Part shown: positions 16,456-25,299 of the stretch, one piece after another
How the letters are laid out: each line of letters begins with the position of its first letter
Position numbering within the stretch: position 1 is the stretch's first letter
Assembly (NCBI GenBank): GCA_016926175.1
Contig: JAFGPA010000017.1
Coordinates: forward strand, 1 to 36,011
Source of the DNA: Microcaldota archaeon
Lineage (GTDB): Archaea > Micrarchaeota > Micrarchaeia > Anstonellales > Bilamarchaeaceae
DNA length: 36,011 nucleotides
Direction: 5' to 3'
The notes under the pieces: generated by a model
What the model was told of the DNA's origin: nothing
Seen by the model: only the letters and a program-made list of their open reading frames with translations
Database searches by the model: none
Program-made: the position numbers and the translations under genes

Positions 16456-16986
16456 TCATCCCAATATTTTCTGGAATTTTTCTACAGCCTTCTCCAGCTG
16501 CCCCTGCCGGTTGACGATCACTACGGCCGGAGCTCCGGTAAATGCGCTGTATGCCGCAAGGTATCCCTTGTTCATCTGGTCATGAAGGCCGATATCATCA
16601 TCATCCCTTTTTCTGCCCGGGTCTTCTGCCCGTCTTTTTTTCACTTCCTCAACATCAGCAGTTATGAGCACCAGGGCATCTACCTTCAGCAGTTTCAGGT
16701 ACTCAAAAGGTACGCCGGGGAAGAATCCTTTGGGGGTGCTTACTGAGCAATGGGTATCAAGTATGACGCGGTCTCCCATTCCTGAGAGCTTTTCATAAAC
16801 CATTTTCTGGACTTGTTTTTGCTTTTCTATCGGGATTTTCCTCATCTCATCACGGTCCTTTATTCCGAAATTTTCCTTTTCAATCTCGAACATCAGGTTC
16901 CCGAAATTATGGATTTCATAATCTGTATTCAGGCTTTTCAATACTGTGGTTTTTCCTGCTCCAGGCAGGCCCATTGCGATTATCAT
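16456..16986 (-). CDS. adkA: Archaeal-type adenylate kinase
   Basis: A 176-aa AdkA-family kinase (ATP + AMP to 2 ADP). The P-loop is GLPGAGKT (residues 6-13). Family landmarks are the FGNLMFEIEKE segment, RDEMRKIPIEKQK, VILDTHCSVSTPKGFFPGVP and the lid-like RKRDDDD region. It overlaps the upstream methylthiotransferase by ATGA. AdkA downstream of secY is a common archaeal arrangement. Confidence 0.92.
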   Translation of the reverse strand: MIIAMGLPGAGKTTVLKSLNTDYEIHNFGNLMFEIEKENFGIKDRDEMRKIPIEKQKQVQKMVYEKLSGMGDRVILDTHCSVSTPKGFFPGVPFEYLKLLKVDALVLITADVEEVKKRRAEDPGRKRDDDDIGLHDQMNKGYLAAYSAFTGAPAVVIVNRQGQLEKAVEKFQKILG

Positions 16987-18239
16987 AATGCATCACCAAA
17001 AAGCGAATTGTGGTTCGCGTTATTTATTTTAACATCGGCAAACTGTCCAAGCTCCCCATGGAAGCCCTTCAGGACAACCTGCATATAATTGATGTTTCTT
17101 CCCTTGTAATCAGGGCATTTTTCAGTAATAAGTACCCTGTAGGTATTTCCTATTAAAGCTTTCCTTGTCTCACTGTTTATCTCCGCAATGAGATCAGTTG
17201 CCTTTTTGCTTCGCCTTTTGATTTCTTCCGTGCGCAGCTGCGGCAGTTCCCTGGCTTTTGTGCCCGGCCTTGGAGAGAATTTGGAGAGATTGATTATTTC
17301 TGGCTTGGTTTCACGGATGAGCTCAAGTGTTTTTTCATAGTCATCTTCAGTTTCTGTTGGATAGCCGACGATAATATCAGTCGAGATGGTGATTCCGGGG
17401 ATTTCTGATCTCAGCGTATTTACAATATCAGCAAAATCGCGGACAGAGTGGTCCCGGTTCATTTCCTTCACAACCTTTTCAGATCCTGCCTGAACCGGAG
17501 CATGAAGAAACTTGTAGAATTTCCTGTGCTTCAGTATTCTTTTGAGATCAGGAAGGAATTTTTTTGCATGGTCAGGATTGATCATGCCAAGGCGCACAAG
17601 ATAGCCGTCCTGCGCATCCTTGCTGTCATCATTGGCAATCAGTTCAAGCAGTTCAACAAGATTGGTCCTGACATCATAGCCATATGCCCCGGAATCCATG
17701 GATGTGAGCTGTATTTCCCTTGCACCGTGCTTTACACTTTCATTTATCCACCGGACGATTGTTTTAGGCGAAAAGCTGCGCAAAAAAGGCCTTGCAAGCT
17801 TCGTCTGGCAGAAATTGCAGGAAGAAAGGCAGCCATCATTGATCGGAATGCGCATAATTGGTGCAGACAGAAGCTTGGGAAGATTTTCCTTTGACTGGAA
17901 TTTTTTGTATATGGATGCCTTTCCTGCAAGGGCGTCTTTTACTGCATCATTGACTAAACAGATAGAGGAGGTTCCCACGATGGGGGCGCCAGGTGCAAAA
18001 TCGCGTATTTTTTTTTCATTTGCAGACAGGCATCCTGCAACGACAAAAGGCTTTTTCAGGGATTTCATCCTGTCACAAATCCTGTTTTCCGTAGTGCCTT
18101 TGACAGTGCAGGTATTAAGGATTATTACATCTGCCAGTTCTTCATTTTCAACAATTTCATGCTTCAGCACTGCCTTTATTATGTCACTGTCTGCATGATT
18201 GAGGGTGCATCCATAGGTTTCAACAAAAACCCTGGCCAT
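16983..18239 (-). CDS. tRNA t6A37 methylthiotransferase (MtaB/CDKAL1-like)
   Basis: A 418-aa radical-SAM methylthiotransferase that most likely converts t6A37 of ANN-decoding tRNAs to ms2t6A. The N-terminal domain carries the auxiliary-cluster cysteines C11 (YGCTLN), C44 (LNTCTV) and C70 (AGCLS). The radical-SAM cluster motif CLSSCNFC gives C137, C141 and C144. The C-terminal TRAM-like domain covers about 360-418. The archaeal assignment (e-MtaB rather than MiaB) follows from the domain order and lineage; the exact substrate is inference. The stop of SecY is within the SD of this gene (GGTGGATGA), and it lies between secY and adkA. Confidence 0.88.
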   Translation of the reverse strand: MARVFVETYGCTLNHADSDIIKAVLKHEIVENEELADVIILNTCTVKGTTENRICDRMKSLKKPFVVAGCLSANEKKIRDFAPGAPIVGTSSICLVNDAVKDALAGKASIYKKFQSKENLPKLLSAPIMRIPINDGCLSSCNFCQTKLARPFLRSFSPKTIVRWINESVKHGAREIQLTSMDSGAYGYDVRTNLVELLELIANDDSKDAQDGYLVRLGMINPDHAKKFLPDLKRILKHRKFYKFLHAPVQAGSEKVVKEMNRDHSVRDFADIVNTLRSEIPGITISTDIIVGYPTETEDDYEKTLELIRETKPEIINLSKFSPRPGTKARELPQLRTEEIKRRSKKATDLIAEINSETRKALIGNTYRVLITEKCPDYKGRNINYMQVVLKGFHGELGQFADVKINNANHNSLFGDAL

Positions 18240-18242
18240 TTA

Positions 18243-19763
18243 TCATCCACCAAACAGACGGTTCAGGGTAGGATTGCTCTCAAGGGCTTTTGTCTGCTCC
18301 AGCTGTTCGTACATCCTGTAAAGGATACCCACTGTAAGGAGTATACCTGTTCCGGTACCAAGAGCGCCAGTAAGATCAGCAAGTCCTGCAAGCAGGCCTA
18401 CGGCAAATGAACCCATAACAGTTAGCGGGAATATGTGCTTGTTCAGTATTGTTTCAAGCATCCGCGGATCTCTTCTGAATCCGGGGATCTGTATGCCTGA
18501 ATCAGAAAGCTGGCCGGCAACGGATTTTGCATCCATATTGGATGTTTCAACCCAGAAAAGACCGAACATGATTGAAACAAGTGACAGTGTAATAACATAG
18601 GTTATGGCATGCACCCATTCAGGAATATGAAGAATTGGGGTTACCTGCCCGGATATGGTATTCCACTGGTCCATGGTATGGCCCCTGCCTGAATATAATG
18701 GAGTAAAAAGATAAAGCAGGCCGTCTCTTATCCTTCCGTCATTATCAACGTATCCGATTAATGGCAGTATTCCATGTTCATCAAAATCATATCCTGCAGA
18801 GAAATCAGCAGTGGGATTGCGTGCAGCATCCCAATACTGCCCGGTAAGGGCTCCTCCGGCAAAGAGCTGGATATTGATTATCAGTGCACTTGCAAAGATG
18901 ACCGGAATATTGGAAACATAAAAGAATTTCAGGGGCAGCTTTGGCACCATGCCGCGCACCCGCTGGAACGCTATTGGTATTTCCACCTTCACACCTTCCG
19001 CATAAACAACTGCAAGGAATACCAGAATGGTAAAGATAAACGGCAGCATGACAAGTATCGCTATGGGCAATGCTTCTGCACCTCCGGTGGATATCGAATC
19101 CAGCACTCCTCCACTGTTGAAGATCAGGCCGATTAAACCGCCAAAGATGGCAAATGAAACACCTGCCGCGATGAAAAGGCTGATGCCGCTTCCTATTCCG
19201 TATTTGCTTACTATTTCATCAAGGAAAAGAATGAGCAGTGAACCAAGAACAATCTGCAGTACAACCAGTGCCATGGTATATGGGGCATATATTGACTGTG
19301 TGCCATCAGGATTGGCTATTATTGCCTCTCCGAAATCCTGGAACAGCGGCTGTATAGGAACCATATGGGTAAACACTACAAAAACCAGAGCTTCGAATAT
19401 TGCAAGAATTATTGCAAGGACCTTCTGGGTTTCAAGGAATTTTGCCTTGTCCTTCTTGTCCTTGAGATTAAGATTTATCAGGCCTGCACCTACAAAAAGC
19501 TGCAGGAAGATGCTGGACAAAACCAGCGGACCGATGCCCGTGGTAAGAAGACTGCCTATGTTTGAAGCAGTGATTGTCTGGAGAAAATCAACTGAACCTG
19601 AAAGATGCGGAACACCATATGCAGTGGTATTATACATCATGAAAAACAGGACAAGTGCAATTCCGGTCCACATGAGCTTGTCATTGGTGCTCAGCGGCTT
19701 TGCAGGAGGCTTTACTGCCGGAAGATATTTTGAGAAGGAATGAACTATGTCAATAACTCCCAT
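18243..19763 (-). CDS. secY: Protein translocase subunit SecY
   Basis: A 506-aa SecY/Sec61-alpha channel subunit with about ten membrane segments. The N-terminal amphipathic region and first segment (NDKLMWTGIALVLFFMMY), the plug region, VYAEGVKVEIPIAFQRVRG (loop near the ribosome-binding site), and the late loop IQIPGFRRDPRMLETIL are all typical. The track starts at TTG 19769. ATG 19763 is preferred because GAGGT lies about 7 nt upstream. It is immediately downstream of uL15, the usual position in the archaeal spc-type operon. Confidence 0.96.
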   Translation of the reverse strand: MGVIDIVHSFSKYLPAVKPPAKPLSTNDKLMWTGIALVLFFMMYNTTAYGVPHLSGSVDFLQTITASNIGSLLTTGIGPLVLSSIFLQLFVGAGLINLNLKDKKDKAKFLETQKVLAIILAIFEALVFVVFTHMVPIQPLFQDFGEAIIANPDGTQSIYAPYTMALVVLQIVLGSLLILFLDEIVSKYGIGSGISLFIAAGVSFAIFGGLIGLIFNSGGVLDSISTGGAEALPIAILVMLPFIFTILVFLAVVYAEGVKVEIPIAFQRVRGMVPKLPLKFFYVSNIPVIFASALIINIQLFAGGALTGQYWDAARNPTADFSAGYDFDEHGILPLIGYVDNDGRIRDGLLYLFTPLYSGRGHTMDQWNTISGQVTPILHIPEWVHAITYVITLSLVSIMFGLFWVETSNMDAKSVAGQLSDSGIQIPGFRRDPRMLETILNKHIFPLTVMGSFAVGLLAGLADLTGALGTGTGILLTVGILYRMYEQLEQTKALESNPTLNRLFGG

Positions 19764-19765
19764 AA

Positions 19766-20182
19766 TCAAACCTCAATTTTCGAAATTTCTCCGCCGGTTT
19801 CACTAAGTTTCTTCTCAACGCTCTTGCTCCAGGCACTTGCTTTTATTGAAAGCGGCACTGTAACTTTTCCGGTTGAAAGAATTTTTCCTTTGAATTCAAA
19901 TTTGTATTTGTCTCCTGCTTTTTCAAGTTTTTCCAGGAGAGCCTGCTGGTTGATCTCATAAAGATGCACTACGGGAATCCTGGTTCTTTTTGGAGGGGAA
20001 AATCCGCATTTGCTGAAGTAATCCTTGTCATTGTTCATTGCCCAGCTCCATTTGTGCTTGTCAATTCCGCCCATGCCGCATCCGCCACGATTGCCGCCGC
20101 CCCTGCCATTTTTGGTGTTGCCGCGGCCATGAGTCCGTTGTCCACGAAGCTTGTGCTTTCTTTTTGGTTTTCTGGTTACCAT
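19766..20182 (-). CDS. rplO: Large-subunit ribosomal protein uL15
   Basis: A 138-aa uL15 with the basic Gly-rich N-terminus (KLRGQRTHGRGNTKNGRGGG) that threads into 23S rRNA and the C-terminal globular part. It starts right after the uL30 stop with no gap. GAGGATGATG serves as SD within uL30. Confidence 0.94.
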   Translation of the reverse strand: MVTRKPKRKHKLRGQRTHGRGNTKNGRGGGNRGGCGMGGIDKHKWSWAMNNDKDYFSKCGFSPPKRTRIPVVHLYEINQQALLEKLEKAGDKYKFEFKGKILSTGKVTVPLSIKASAWSKSVEKKLSETGGEISKIEV

Positions 20183-20614
20183 TCACATCATCCTCATAAG
20201 AAGCGCTATCATGTCGTCTCTTTTTCCCAAATCTCCTTCAGGATAGGTCTTCTTGATATTTTTATAGCCTTTCGATGGAGGCCTCAGCCGGAACACAGGA
20301 TTTGCATAATCGACTGTTTTCTTTCCGTCAAAGATTTCTTTTGCCGCTTTCCGGATTTCATCTTCCTTGAGAAATTCAGAAAGGTCCTTTCTTCCTTTCC
20401 TTCCCTTCTTCATGAGAAGTTTCAGGATTATTTCTTCGTCCACAGCGCCATAGGCAACATAGTCCTTGACTTTCCTGATCATTCCCAGGTTTTGTGGCGA
20501 GTCGTCAATAACAACACAGTGATTGGGCCTTTCAAGTCTGAGCATTCTGAGGGAATCCTCAACATCAGCCCGGATCTTTCTGCGGCCCCTTATTCGCAAA
20601 ACTGCAATTTTCAT
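20183..20614 (-). CDS. rpmD: Large-subunit ribosomal protein uL30
   Basis: A 143-aa archaeal long-form uL30. The N-terminal core shows IAVLRIRGRRKIRADVEDSLRMLRL and NHCVVIDDSPQNLGMIRKVKDYVAYG. The C-terminal extension (RLRPPSKGYKNIKKTYPEGDLG) is typical for Archaea. It overlaps uS5 by ATGA. Confidence 0.94.
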   Translation of the reverse strand: MKIAVLRIRGRRKIRADVEDSLRMLRLERPNHCVVIDDSPQNLGMIRKVKDYVAYGAVDEEIILKLLMKKGRKGRKDLSEFLKEDEIRKAAKEIFDGKKTVDYANPVFRLRPPSKGYKNIKKTYPEGDLGKRDDMIALLMRMM

Positions 20615-21240
20615 CTTTGTTCAGCTCCCTTAAATGTATTAAGACTATCAAGCGCTTTCATCGTGGCAGAAGCAATATTATAGGTATTGCTGCCGCCATG
20701 CATGGTACTCCAAACGTCCTTTATTCCTGCCATTTTCAGCACTTTCTTTACGACATCATTAGACGCAAGTCCTATTCCGGGCGGTGCAGGCATGAGGGTA
20801 ACCACCGTACTTCCTTCCTTGCCAATCACCCTGAATGGGAGAGACTGCTTCAGGTTGCCCTGGTATTCCCAGCTTCCGCACCCGAACTTGACAGATATCA
20901 TGTTTTTCTTGGCGTGGTTTACCGCATATTCCATAGCCGGCTTGATTTCATCGCACTTTCCAACGCCAAGGCCGACATGGCCTTTTTTGTCTCCGATAAC
21001 TTTTACCACCCGGAATTTCACTCTCTTGCCCGAATCGGTAACCCTCTGGGTAGTCTTGACCTGCAGGGTTTCTGATTCAAGGTCAGGATAAAGCTTGTCG
21101 ATGATCTCAGGCTCCAGAACAGGTTTTCCTGATTTCTTGATCTCTTCCAGAGTAGTGATCTCGCCGCTCTTCACTTTTTTTCCGATATCTGTTTTCGGAT
21201 CCCAGGCTTCAATATCAGCACTTCGTATTTTTTCTGCCAT
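20611..21240 (-). CDS. rpsE: Small-subunit ribosomal protein uS5
   Basis: A 209-aa archaeal uS5. The double-stranded RNA-binding segment contains RVTDSGKRVKFRVVKVIGDKKGHVGLGVGK, followed by GIGLASNDVVKKVLKMAGIKDVW. The start is ATG 21240; the track's upstream codon is a GTG within GGGTGATTTTTATG, which is better read as an SD carrying the uL18 stop. Confidence 0.95.
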   Translation of the reverse strand: MAEKIRSADIEAWDPKTDIGKKVKSGEITTLEEIKKSGKPVLEPEIIDKLYPDLESETLQVKTTQRVTDSGKRVKFRVVKVIGDKKGHVGLGVGKCDEIKPAMEYAVNHAKKNMISVKFGCGSWEYQGNLKQSLPFRVIGKEGSTVVTLMPAPPGIGLASNDVVKKVLKMAGIKDVWSTMHGGSNTYNIASATMKALDSLNTFKGAEQR

Positions 21241-21245
21241 AAAAA

Positions 21246-21728
21246 TCACCCGGACATTTTGGATTTTACCTCATCAAATGCCTTTTTGTACTGGTCAGGC
21301 ACTTCCATATTCGGAACCTTTTCCTCCCTGAAATCAGCTTTGAGACCTGAATCTGCAGCTCCTTTCAGCGCTGCAAAAAGAATTGATCCCTTTGACGGAA
21401 TGTACATCCCCATGTCGAACACGAATTCCTTTATTCCTTTCTTTGCTGCAAGCTTTCCTGCAAGGAAGCCCATGAGATAGGCAGTCCATTTGTTTCTTTT
21501 TGCAGGCCACTTGTGCTTTGCAAGATGGGCTGAGTTTACTGTCAGCAGAGTTCTGTCGCCTTTAGGATCAAATTCAATGAACTGTATCACAAGGCCTGTA
21601 TTGCTTCGTCTGACAACCATTCTCGGCTTGCCGCTTTTGACAAGAGCAAGTCTTTTTACATAATTGGTTTTCCCTTCCCTTCTCCTCCTGTAGGATACTT
21701 TATAGCTTGGTCCCTTTGCCCTTGTCAT
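21246..21728 (-). CDS. rplR: Large-subunit ribosomal protein uL18
   Basis: A 160-aa archaeal uL18 that binds 5S rRNA. Typical segments are YKVSYRRRREGKTNYVKRLALVKSGKPRMVVRRSN, LMGFLAGKLAAKKG and VFDMGMYIPSKGSILFAALKGAADSGL. ATGA overlap with eL19; GGTG SD 8 nt upstream. Confidence 0.95.
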   Translation of the reverse strand: MTRAKGPSYKVSYRRRREGKTNYVKRLALVKSGKPRMVVRRSNTGLVIQFIEFDPKGDRTLLTVNSAHLAKHKWPAKRNKWTAYLMGFLAGKLAAKKGIKEFVFDMGMYIPSKGSILFAALKGAADSGLKADFREEKVPNMEVPDQYKKAFDEVKSKMSG

Positions 21729-22210
21729 GCATTAACACCTTTTTTTGGAGCCTTCTTAGGCTTCTCCTTCTTTGGATTTTTTCTTTTTTCTTCGTAGTCG
21801 TCAGGTATGTAGTGGTTGTCTTTCAGGTAAAGCAGCATTGCCTTCTTGTTCCTGAAAATTCCGCTCTTCACTTTTCCGTAGATGGACCTCTTGTCAGTCT
21901 TCTTCAGGGCATTTGATTCAACAAGGAGCGCAAGAAGCTTTCTCTGGGCCCGTACTTTTTCCATCCATCTTTTTTTGGAATCGCTATATGAGCCTTTCCT
22001 GCTTCCTTTTCCCCTTCTTTGCTTTTTTGCCTTGCTGGCCCTGCCTTTTATCTTTGCTTTTGTGATTATTCCCTTTTCTATCAGTCCCTTGACATCGGAT
22101 CTTGTAAGAGCACCTTCTGCTTCTTTCAGCCCGTCAGGGTTGATCTTCACTCTTCCCTTGCCGACATTCATGATGTCTGCCGCAAGCCTTCTTACTGTCA
22201 ACATGGTCAT
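21725..22210 (-). CDS. rpl19e: Large-subunit ribosomal protein eL19
   Basis: A 161-aa eL19 of the archaeal/eukaryotic-specific set. It has LTVRRLAADIMNVGKGRVKI, a long basic middle helix (KGRASKAKKQRRGKGSRKGS) and a Lys/Pro-rich C-terminus. A full SD GGAGGTGA lies 6 nt from ATG 22210, which decides the start over ATG 22204. Confidence 0.94.
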   Translation of the reverse strand: MTMLTVRRLAADIMNVGKGRVKINPDGLKEAEGALTRSDVKGLIEKGIITKAKIKGRASKAKKQRRGKGSRKGSYSDSKKRWMEKVRAQRKLLALLVESNALKKTDKRSIYGKVKSGIFRNKKAMLLYLKDNHYIPDDYEEKRKNPKKEKPKKAPKKGVNA

Positions 22211-22575
22211 GATTTTTCACCTCCCTTTTTCCGGGGGCGGATTTTCTTTTCGCCTGAATTCAGAACCTTGAGCTTTTTTGCCTTTGCTGCTTCCACAATG
22301 GCTTTTTTCTTTCTTATCCCCACAGCAGCTGAAATCCTTACTGAAACGCCATCGAGCTTTTCAAGATCTGCAAGATTCCTTACAAGAACTTCTTTGGTTC
22401 CGTTAGGATGCCTTCCTTTTGAAGCTTCAGGACTGCCATAGCCTATGCCTGGCGATGCCCCGGCCCATTCCATCTTCATTCTTTTCTTGTTGTGTGTTCC
22501 CCTTGGCTTCCTCCATCTGGGCTTTACCTTTTTGCGGTGGCCGCAATTGAGAACATTAAATGTTGGTTTGCTCAT
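22207..22575 (-). CDS. rpl32e: Large-subunit ribosomal protein eL32
   Basis: A 122-aa eL32. Diagnostic segments are KPRWRKPRGTHNKKRMK, GIGYGSPEASKGRHPNG and VRISAAVGIRKKKAIVEAAK. ATGA overlap with eL19; the start overlaps the uL6 end by 4 nt. Confidence 0.94.
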   Translation of the reverse strand: MSKPTFNVLNCGHRKKVKPRWRKPRGTHNKKRMKMEWAGASPGIGYGSPEASKGRHPNGTKEVLVRNLADLEKLDGVSVRISAAVGIRKKKAIVEAAKAKKLKVLNSGEKKIRPRKKGGEKS

Positions 22576-23054
22576 GATAATTCACCATATATGCCATCCT
22601 GGAATATTCTTCCGTCCTTTTCCTTGATCTTTACTGCCTCGATCAGGTTGGCTGCCGTCTGGCCCACAGCTTCCTTGTCAGGGCCTGAAACTGTAATGTC
22701 CTGGCCTTTCACCTCAACCTTGGTATTTCCGATCAGCTTTGTTTTTCTCGCCTGCCTTTCACCAAGGAAGTTTTTTATCGTTATGTTCTGTCCCTTGATT
22801 TCTATGGAAATGGGGAAGTGTGCATAAAGCATTTTCAGCTTTTTCCTGTGCCCCTCCTTAACCCCCTCAAGCATGCTTGAGATTATTGACTCAAGAGTTC
22901 CTTTCAGTGCCTTGTCTGCTATTATATCCACTTTTTTTCCGTCTATCCGGACCTGCGCCTTTTTTGAGAGGTTCTTTGACACCTCGCCTTTGGGGCCTTT
23001 TGCAGTTATTCTTAATCCGTCAACAGTCAGCGTGATTCCATCTGGTATTTCCAT
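22572..23054 (-). CDS. rplF: Large-subunit ribosomal protein uL6
   Basis: A 160-aa uL6, slightly shorter than most archaeal homologues. It carries two related alpha/beta domains, with LRITAKGPKGEVSKNL and the C-terminal ITVSGPDKEAVGQTAANL. The track starts at GTG 23063; ATG 23054 has AGGTG 6 nt upstream and gives the standard MEIPDG start. Confidence 0.94.
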   Translation of the reverse strand: MEIPDGITLTVDGLRITAKGPKGEVSKNLSKKAQVRIDGKKVDIIADKALKGTLESIISSMLEGVKEGHRKKLKMLYAHFPISIEIKGQNITIKNFLGERQARKTKLIGNTKVEVKGQDITVSGPDKEAVGQTAANLIEAVKIKEKDGRIFQDGIYGELS

Positions 23055-23063
23055 GTGCAGCAC

Positions 23064-23447
23064 CTAATATACGTATGCAAGAAGCCTCCCGCCTGTATGG
23101 TTCTGCCTTGCATCTGCATTGGTCATTATTCCGCCAGGGGTTGATACTATCAACAGCCCGATATTATATGCGGGAATAAATTCCTCTTCAGTCTTGTTCC
23201 AGTCGTGCCTTCTTACCGGTATTCTTGGCTTGATGACACCGCAGTCATTGATCTTTCCTTCAAGTTCGACTTCGAAATAGCCTCCTCTTCCCATATCAAC
23301 TTTCGTATAGCTCTTGAGGTAATTATGCTGTTTCAATACTTCAAGAACCTTTGCGATGAGTTTAGTTGCCTTCACAGTACACTTGTCCTGTCCCACTATC
23401 TCATGGGTTTTTATCGTGTTAAGAGCGTCTGCAAGATGATCTGTCAT
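23064..23447 (-). CDS. rpsH: Small-subunit ribosomal protein uS8
   Basis: A 127-aa uS8, a central-domain 16S rRNA binder. It has DHLADALNTIKTHE, VLKQHNYLKSY and GLLIVSTPGGIMTNADARQNHTGGRLLAYVY-type C-terminal sequence. The start is ATG 23447, following the GGTTGATTTTTATG junction. Confidence 0.95.
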   Translation of the reverse strand: MTDHLADALNTIKTHEIVGQDKCTVKATKLIAKVLEVLKQHNYLKSYTKVDMGRGGYFEVELEGKINDCGVIKPRIPVRRHDWNKTEEEFIPAYNIGLLIVSTPGGIMTNADARQNHTGGRLLAYVY

Positions 23448-23452
23448 AAAAA

Positions 23453-23614
23453 TCAACCTCCGTACTTCCTGAAGCCCAGGTGTTCGCCAACTTCACGGAA
23501 ACATCTTCTGCATATCTGCATCCTGTATTTTCGGATCAAGCCCCTCGCAGTTCCACAGATCCTGCAAATCCGCTTGCCCCTTCCTTTCATTTTTTCTTCC
23601 TTGGAAATCTTCAT
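23453..23614 (-). CDS. rpsN: Small-subunit ribosomal protein uS14 (zinc type)
   Basis: This 53-aa gene is absent from the ORF track. Its sequence shows the zinc knuckle pairs C-R-I-C and C-R-R-C around RGLIRKYRMQ, and the end LGFRKYGG that is typical of archaeal uS14. It lies exactly in the expected slot between uL5 and uS8. The ATG follows GAGTGATGTTTATG, the same junction pattern as other genes here. It is a small head protein of the 30S subunit. Confidence 0.94.
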   Translation of the reverse strand: MKISKEEKMKGRGKRICRICGTARGLIRKYRMQICRRCFREVGEHLGFRKYGG

Positions 23615-23619
23615 AAACA

Positions 23620-24120
23620 TCACTCGAATTTAACTCCAAAGTTCTTCTCAACGAATTCAATTGCCTCGTCTTTGGAGATCCTGTGCTTTTTGCCGATTTT
23701 TGCCGGCCTGAGCATTCTGTGCTTTACCCGGTCCCCTTTTCTTGCCAATGAAACGCATACGTCAAAGCCGTACATTTCAATTGCAGGATCGTATTTCACT
23801 CCGGGGAAGTCGATATACTCATGGACTCCGAATGCAAAATTTCCCTCCCGGTCGAAATTGGATTTTTTCAGAACTTTTCTTTTTGCAGTTAGTGCTTTTT
23901 CAAGAAATGATTTTGCTGATTCTCCTCTCAGGGTAACCTTTGTGCCTATTGGCATGTCTTTTCTGAGCTTGAATGTTGGCTCTCTTCTTCTTGCCTTGGT
24001 TTCCAGTGGTTTTCTTCCTCCAGTAAGTCTGCTCAGCAGATCCTTTGCATTTTCAAGCATATCCCCGGGCTGGCCTGCTCCGATGTTTACAACCACTTTT
24101 TCAATCAGTACATCTTTCAT
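23620..24120 (-). CDS. rplE: Large-subunit ribosomal protein uL5
   Basis: A 166-aa uL5, a 5S rRNA-binding protein of the central protuberance. It shows IEKVVVNIGAG, MPIGTKVTLRG, GVHEYIDFPGVKYDP and IGKKHRISKDEAIEFVE. The start is ATG 24120, 5 nt after GGTGA and just past the eS4 stop; the upstream in-frame ATG of the track is less likely. Confidence 0.95.
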   Translation of the reverse strand: MKDVLIEKVVVNIGAGQPGDMLENAKDLLSRLTGGRKPLETKARRREPTFKLRKDMPIGTKVTLRGESAKSFLEKALTAKRKVLKKSNFDREGNFAFGVHEYIDFPGVKYDPAIEMYGFDVCVSLARKGDRVKHRMLRPAKIGKKHRISKDEAIEFVEKNFGVKFE

Positions 24121-24121
24121 A

Positions 24122-24811
24122 TCACTCACCAACCACAAAAAGGTAGTTCAGCACCGTAATGAACTCCCGGTCATCCGCTGACACCAGCGCCTCTGAGGGC
24201 TTTCCGCCTTTTCTTTGAATTATGTCTTTCAGTGAAACGATTGTCCCTGCATGTTTTCCTTCAACAACAAGGCATTTTGCCCCTTTTTCCCTTTTCAGGT
24301 GAGATCTGAATTCCGCTTTTGGAATGGAAATCTGCACAGTATCCCCAACATGAACGTGGTTGTCTGAAACCATATTCCTTCCGTCGTGGAATGTAAGGTT
24401 TATTTTTCCTTTTTTTATGGTGTGCTTGTCAATTACCTGGAGAAGCTTTAGTGATGATTCCTCTTTCTTTACTTCTTCTGGTTTCAGCCTTCCCATGGAA
24501 TCCAGGTAAATCCGGTAGCTTGTTTCGCCAACAGATATAAGATCCATGAGGCCAATCGGGAATTTTTCAGCAGTTCTGATTTTTCCGTCAACCATAACGA
24601 GCCTTTTTGACAGAATTCTTGAAACTTCCCTTGACGTCAATGCCACTTTCAGGACATCCCTCAAAAGAACTCCCAATGGCATTGCATACTTCTTAGGATG
24701 GGGTCCCGGCTCAGAATTGATCATCCAAACATTCTCCTTTTTGTCATGAATAGGTACAGCCTTTGCAACTGCAATTCTTTTCATGTGTCTTGGTGCTCCT
24801 CGTTTACCCAT
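24122..24811 (-). CDS. rps4e: Small-subunit ribosomal protein eS4
   Basis: A 229-aa eS4 of the archaeal/eukaryotic set, with S4-like RNA-binding and KOW-type regions. Segments include RGAPRHMKRIAVA, VMVDGKIRTAEKFPIGLMDLI and HAGTIVSLKDI. The uL24 stop sits inside its SD (GAGGTGATATTTATG), so ATG 24811 is the start. Confidence 0.95.
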   Translation of the reverse strand: MGKRGAPRHMKRIAVAKAVPIHDKKENVWMINSEPGPHPKKYAMPLGVLLRDVLKVALTSREVSRILSKRLVMVDGKIRTAEKFPIGLMDLISVGETSYRIYLDSMGRLKPEEVKKEESSLKLLQVIDKHTIKKGKINLTFHDGRNMVSDNHVHVGDTVQISIPKAEFRSHLKREKGAKCLVVEGKHAGTIVSLKDIIQRKGGKPSEALVSADDREFITVLNYLFVVGE

Positions 24812-24816
24812 AAATA

Positions 24817-25299
24817 TCACCTCTTCGGAGCCTCTGCTGCTTTTGGAGCATCTGCCGCTTTTGGCACTATCGGCTTTGTCTCTTCAGCTTTAGGCTCGGT
24901 TTTTTCAGTTTCTTTCGGGCCTTCCTTTTTCGGTTCGGCCTTTTTCCTGAAGATATCTTCAGAAAATATTTGCTTTCTTTCTTTTGTGGATTCAAGGCCG
25001 ACAAGCAGCAGGTTTGACGGTTCAAGAGCAACCGGCATATCGCGTCCTTTGATGTTCTTTGCAGAAACACCCTCAGCATAAACTTTTCTTTTCACGGTGC
25101 TCACCCGGGCAACCTTTGTTTCCTTGCCTTTTCCAGGGCCCCTCATGATTTTTACCGTATCGCCCTTGTGAACAAGAATTGCCCTTTTCCTTGCTTTCAT
25201 CTTGCCTCTAAGATCCTTGGAAAGATGGACATGCAGCCTGTTTTTTTTCCTGTGAAGTTTTTCCTTGTAGTACTTCCTTCTTTCTGTATCTGATTTCAT
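24817..25299 (-). CDS. rplX: Large-subunit ribosomal protein uL24 with charged tail
   Basis: A 160-aa uL24. The core (about 1-120) contains LHVHLSKDLRGKMKARKRAILVHKGDTVKIMRGPGKGKETKV, with the KOW motif. The C-terminal about 45 residues are a Lys/Glu/Pro/Ala-rich low-complexity tail not needed for the fold. The start overlaps the uL14 stop as TAATG. Confidence 0.94.
   Translation of the reverse strand: MKSDTERRKYYKEKLHRKKNRLHVHLSKDLRGKMKARKRAILVHKGDTVKIMRGPGKGKETKVARVSTVKRKVYAEGVSAKNIKGRDMPVALEPSNLLLVGLESTKERKQIFSEDIFRKKAEPKKEGPKETEKTEPKAEETKPIVPKAADAPKAAEAPKR

Noticed and set aside
19027-19743. 238-aa plus-strand ORF opposite SecY, and 239-aa ORF at 19964-20683
   Set aside because: They are antisense to clear SecY, uL15 and uL30 genes and have no recognisable domain.
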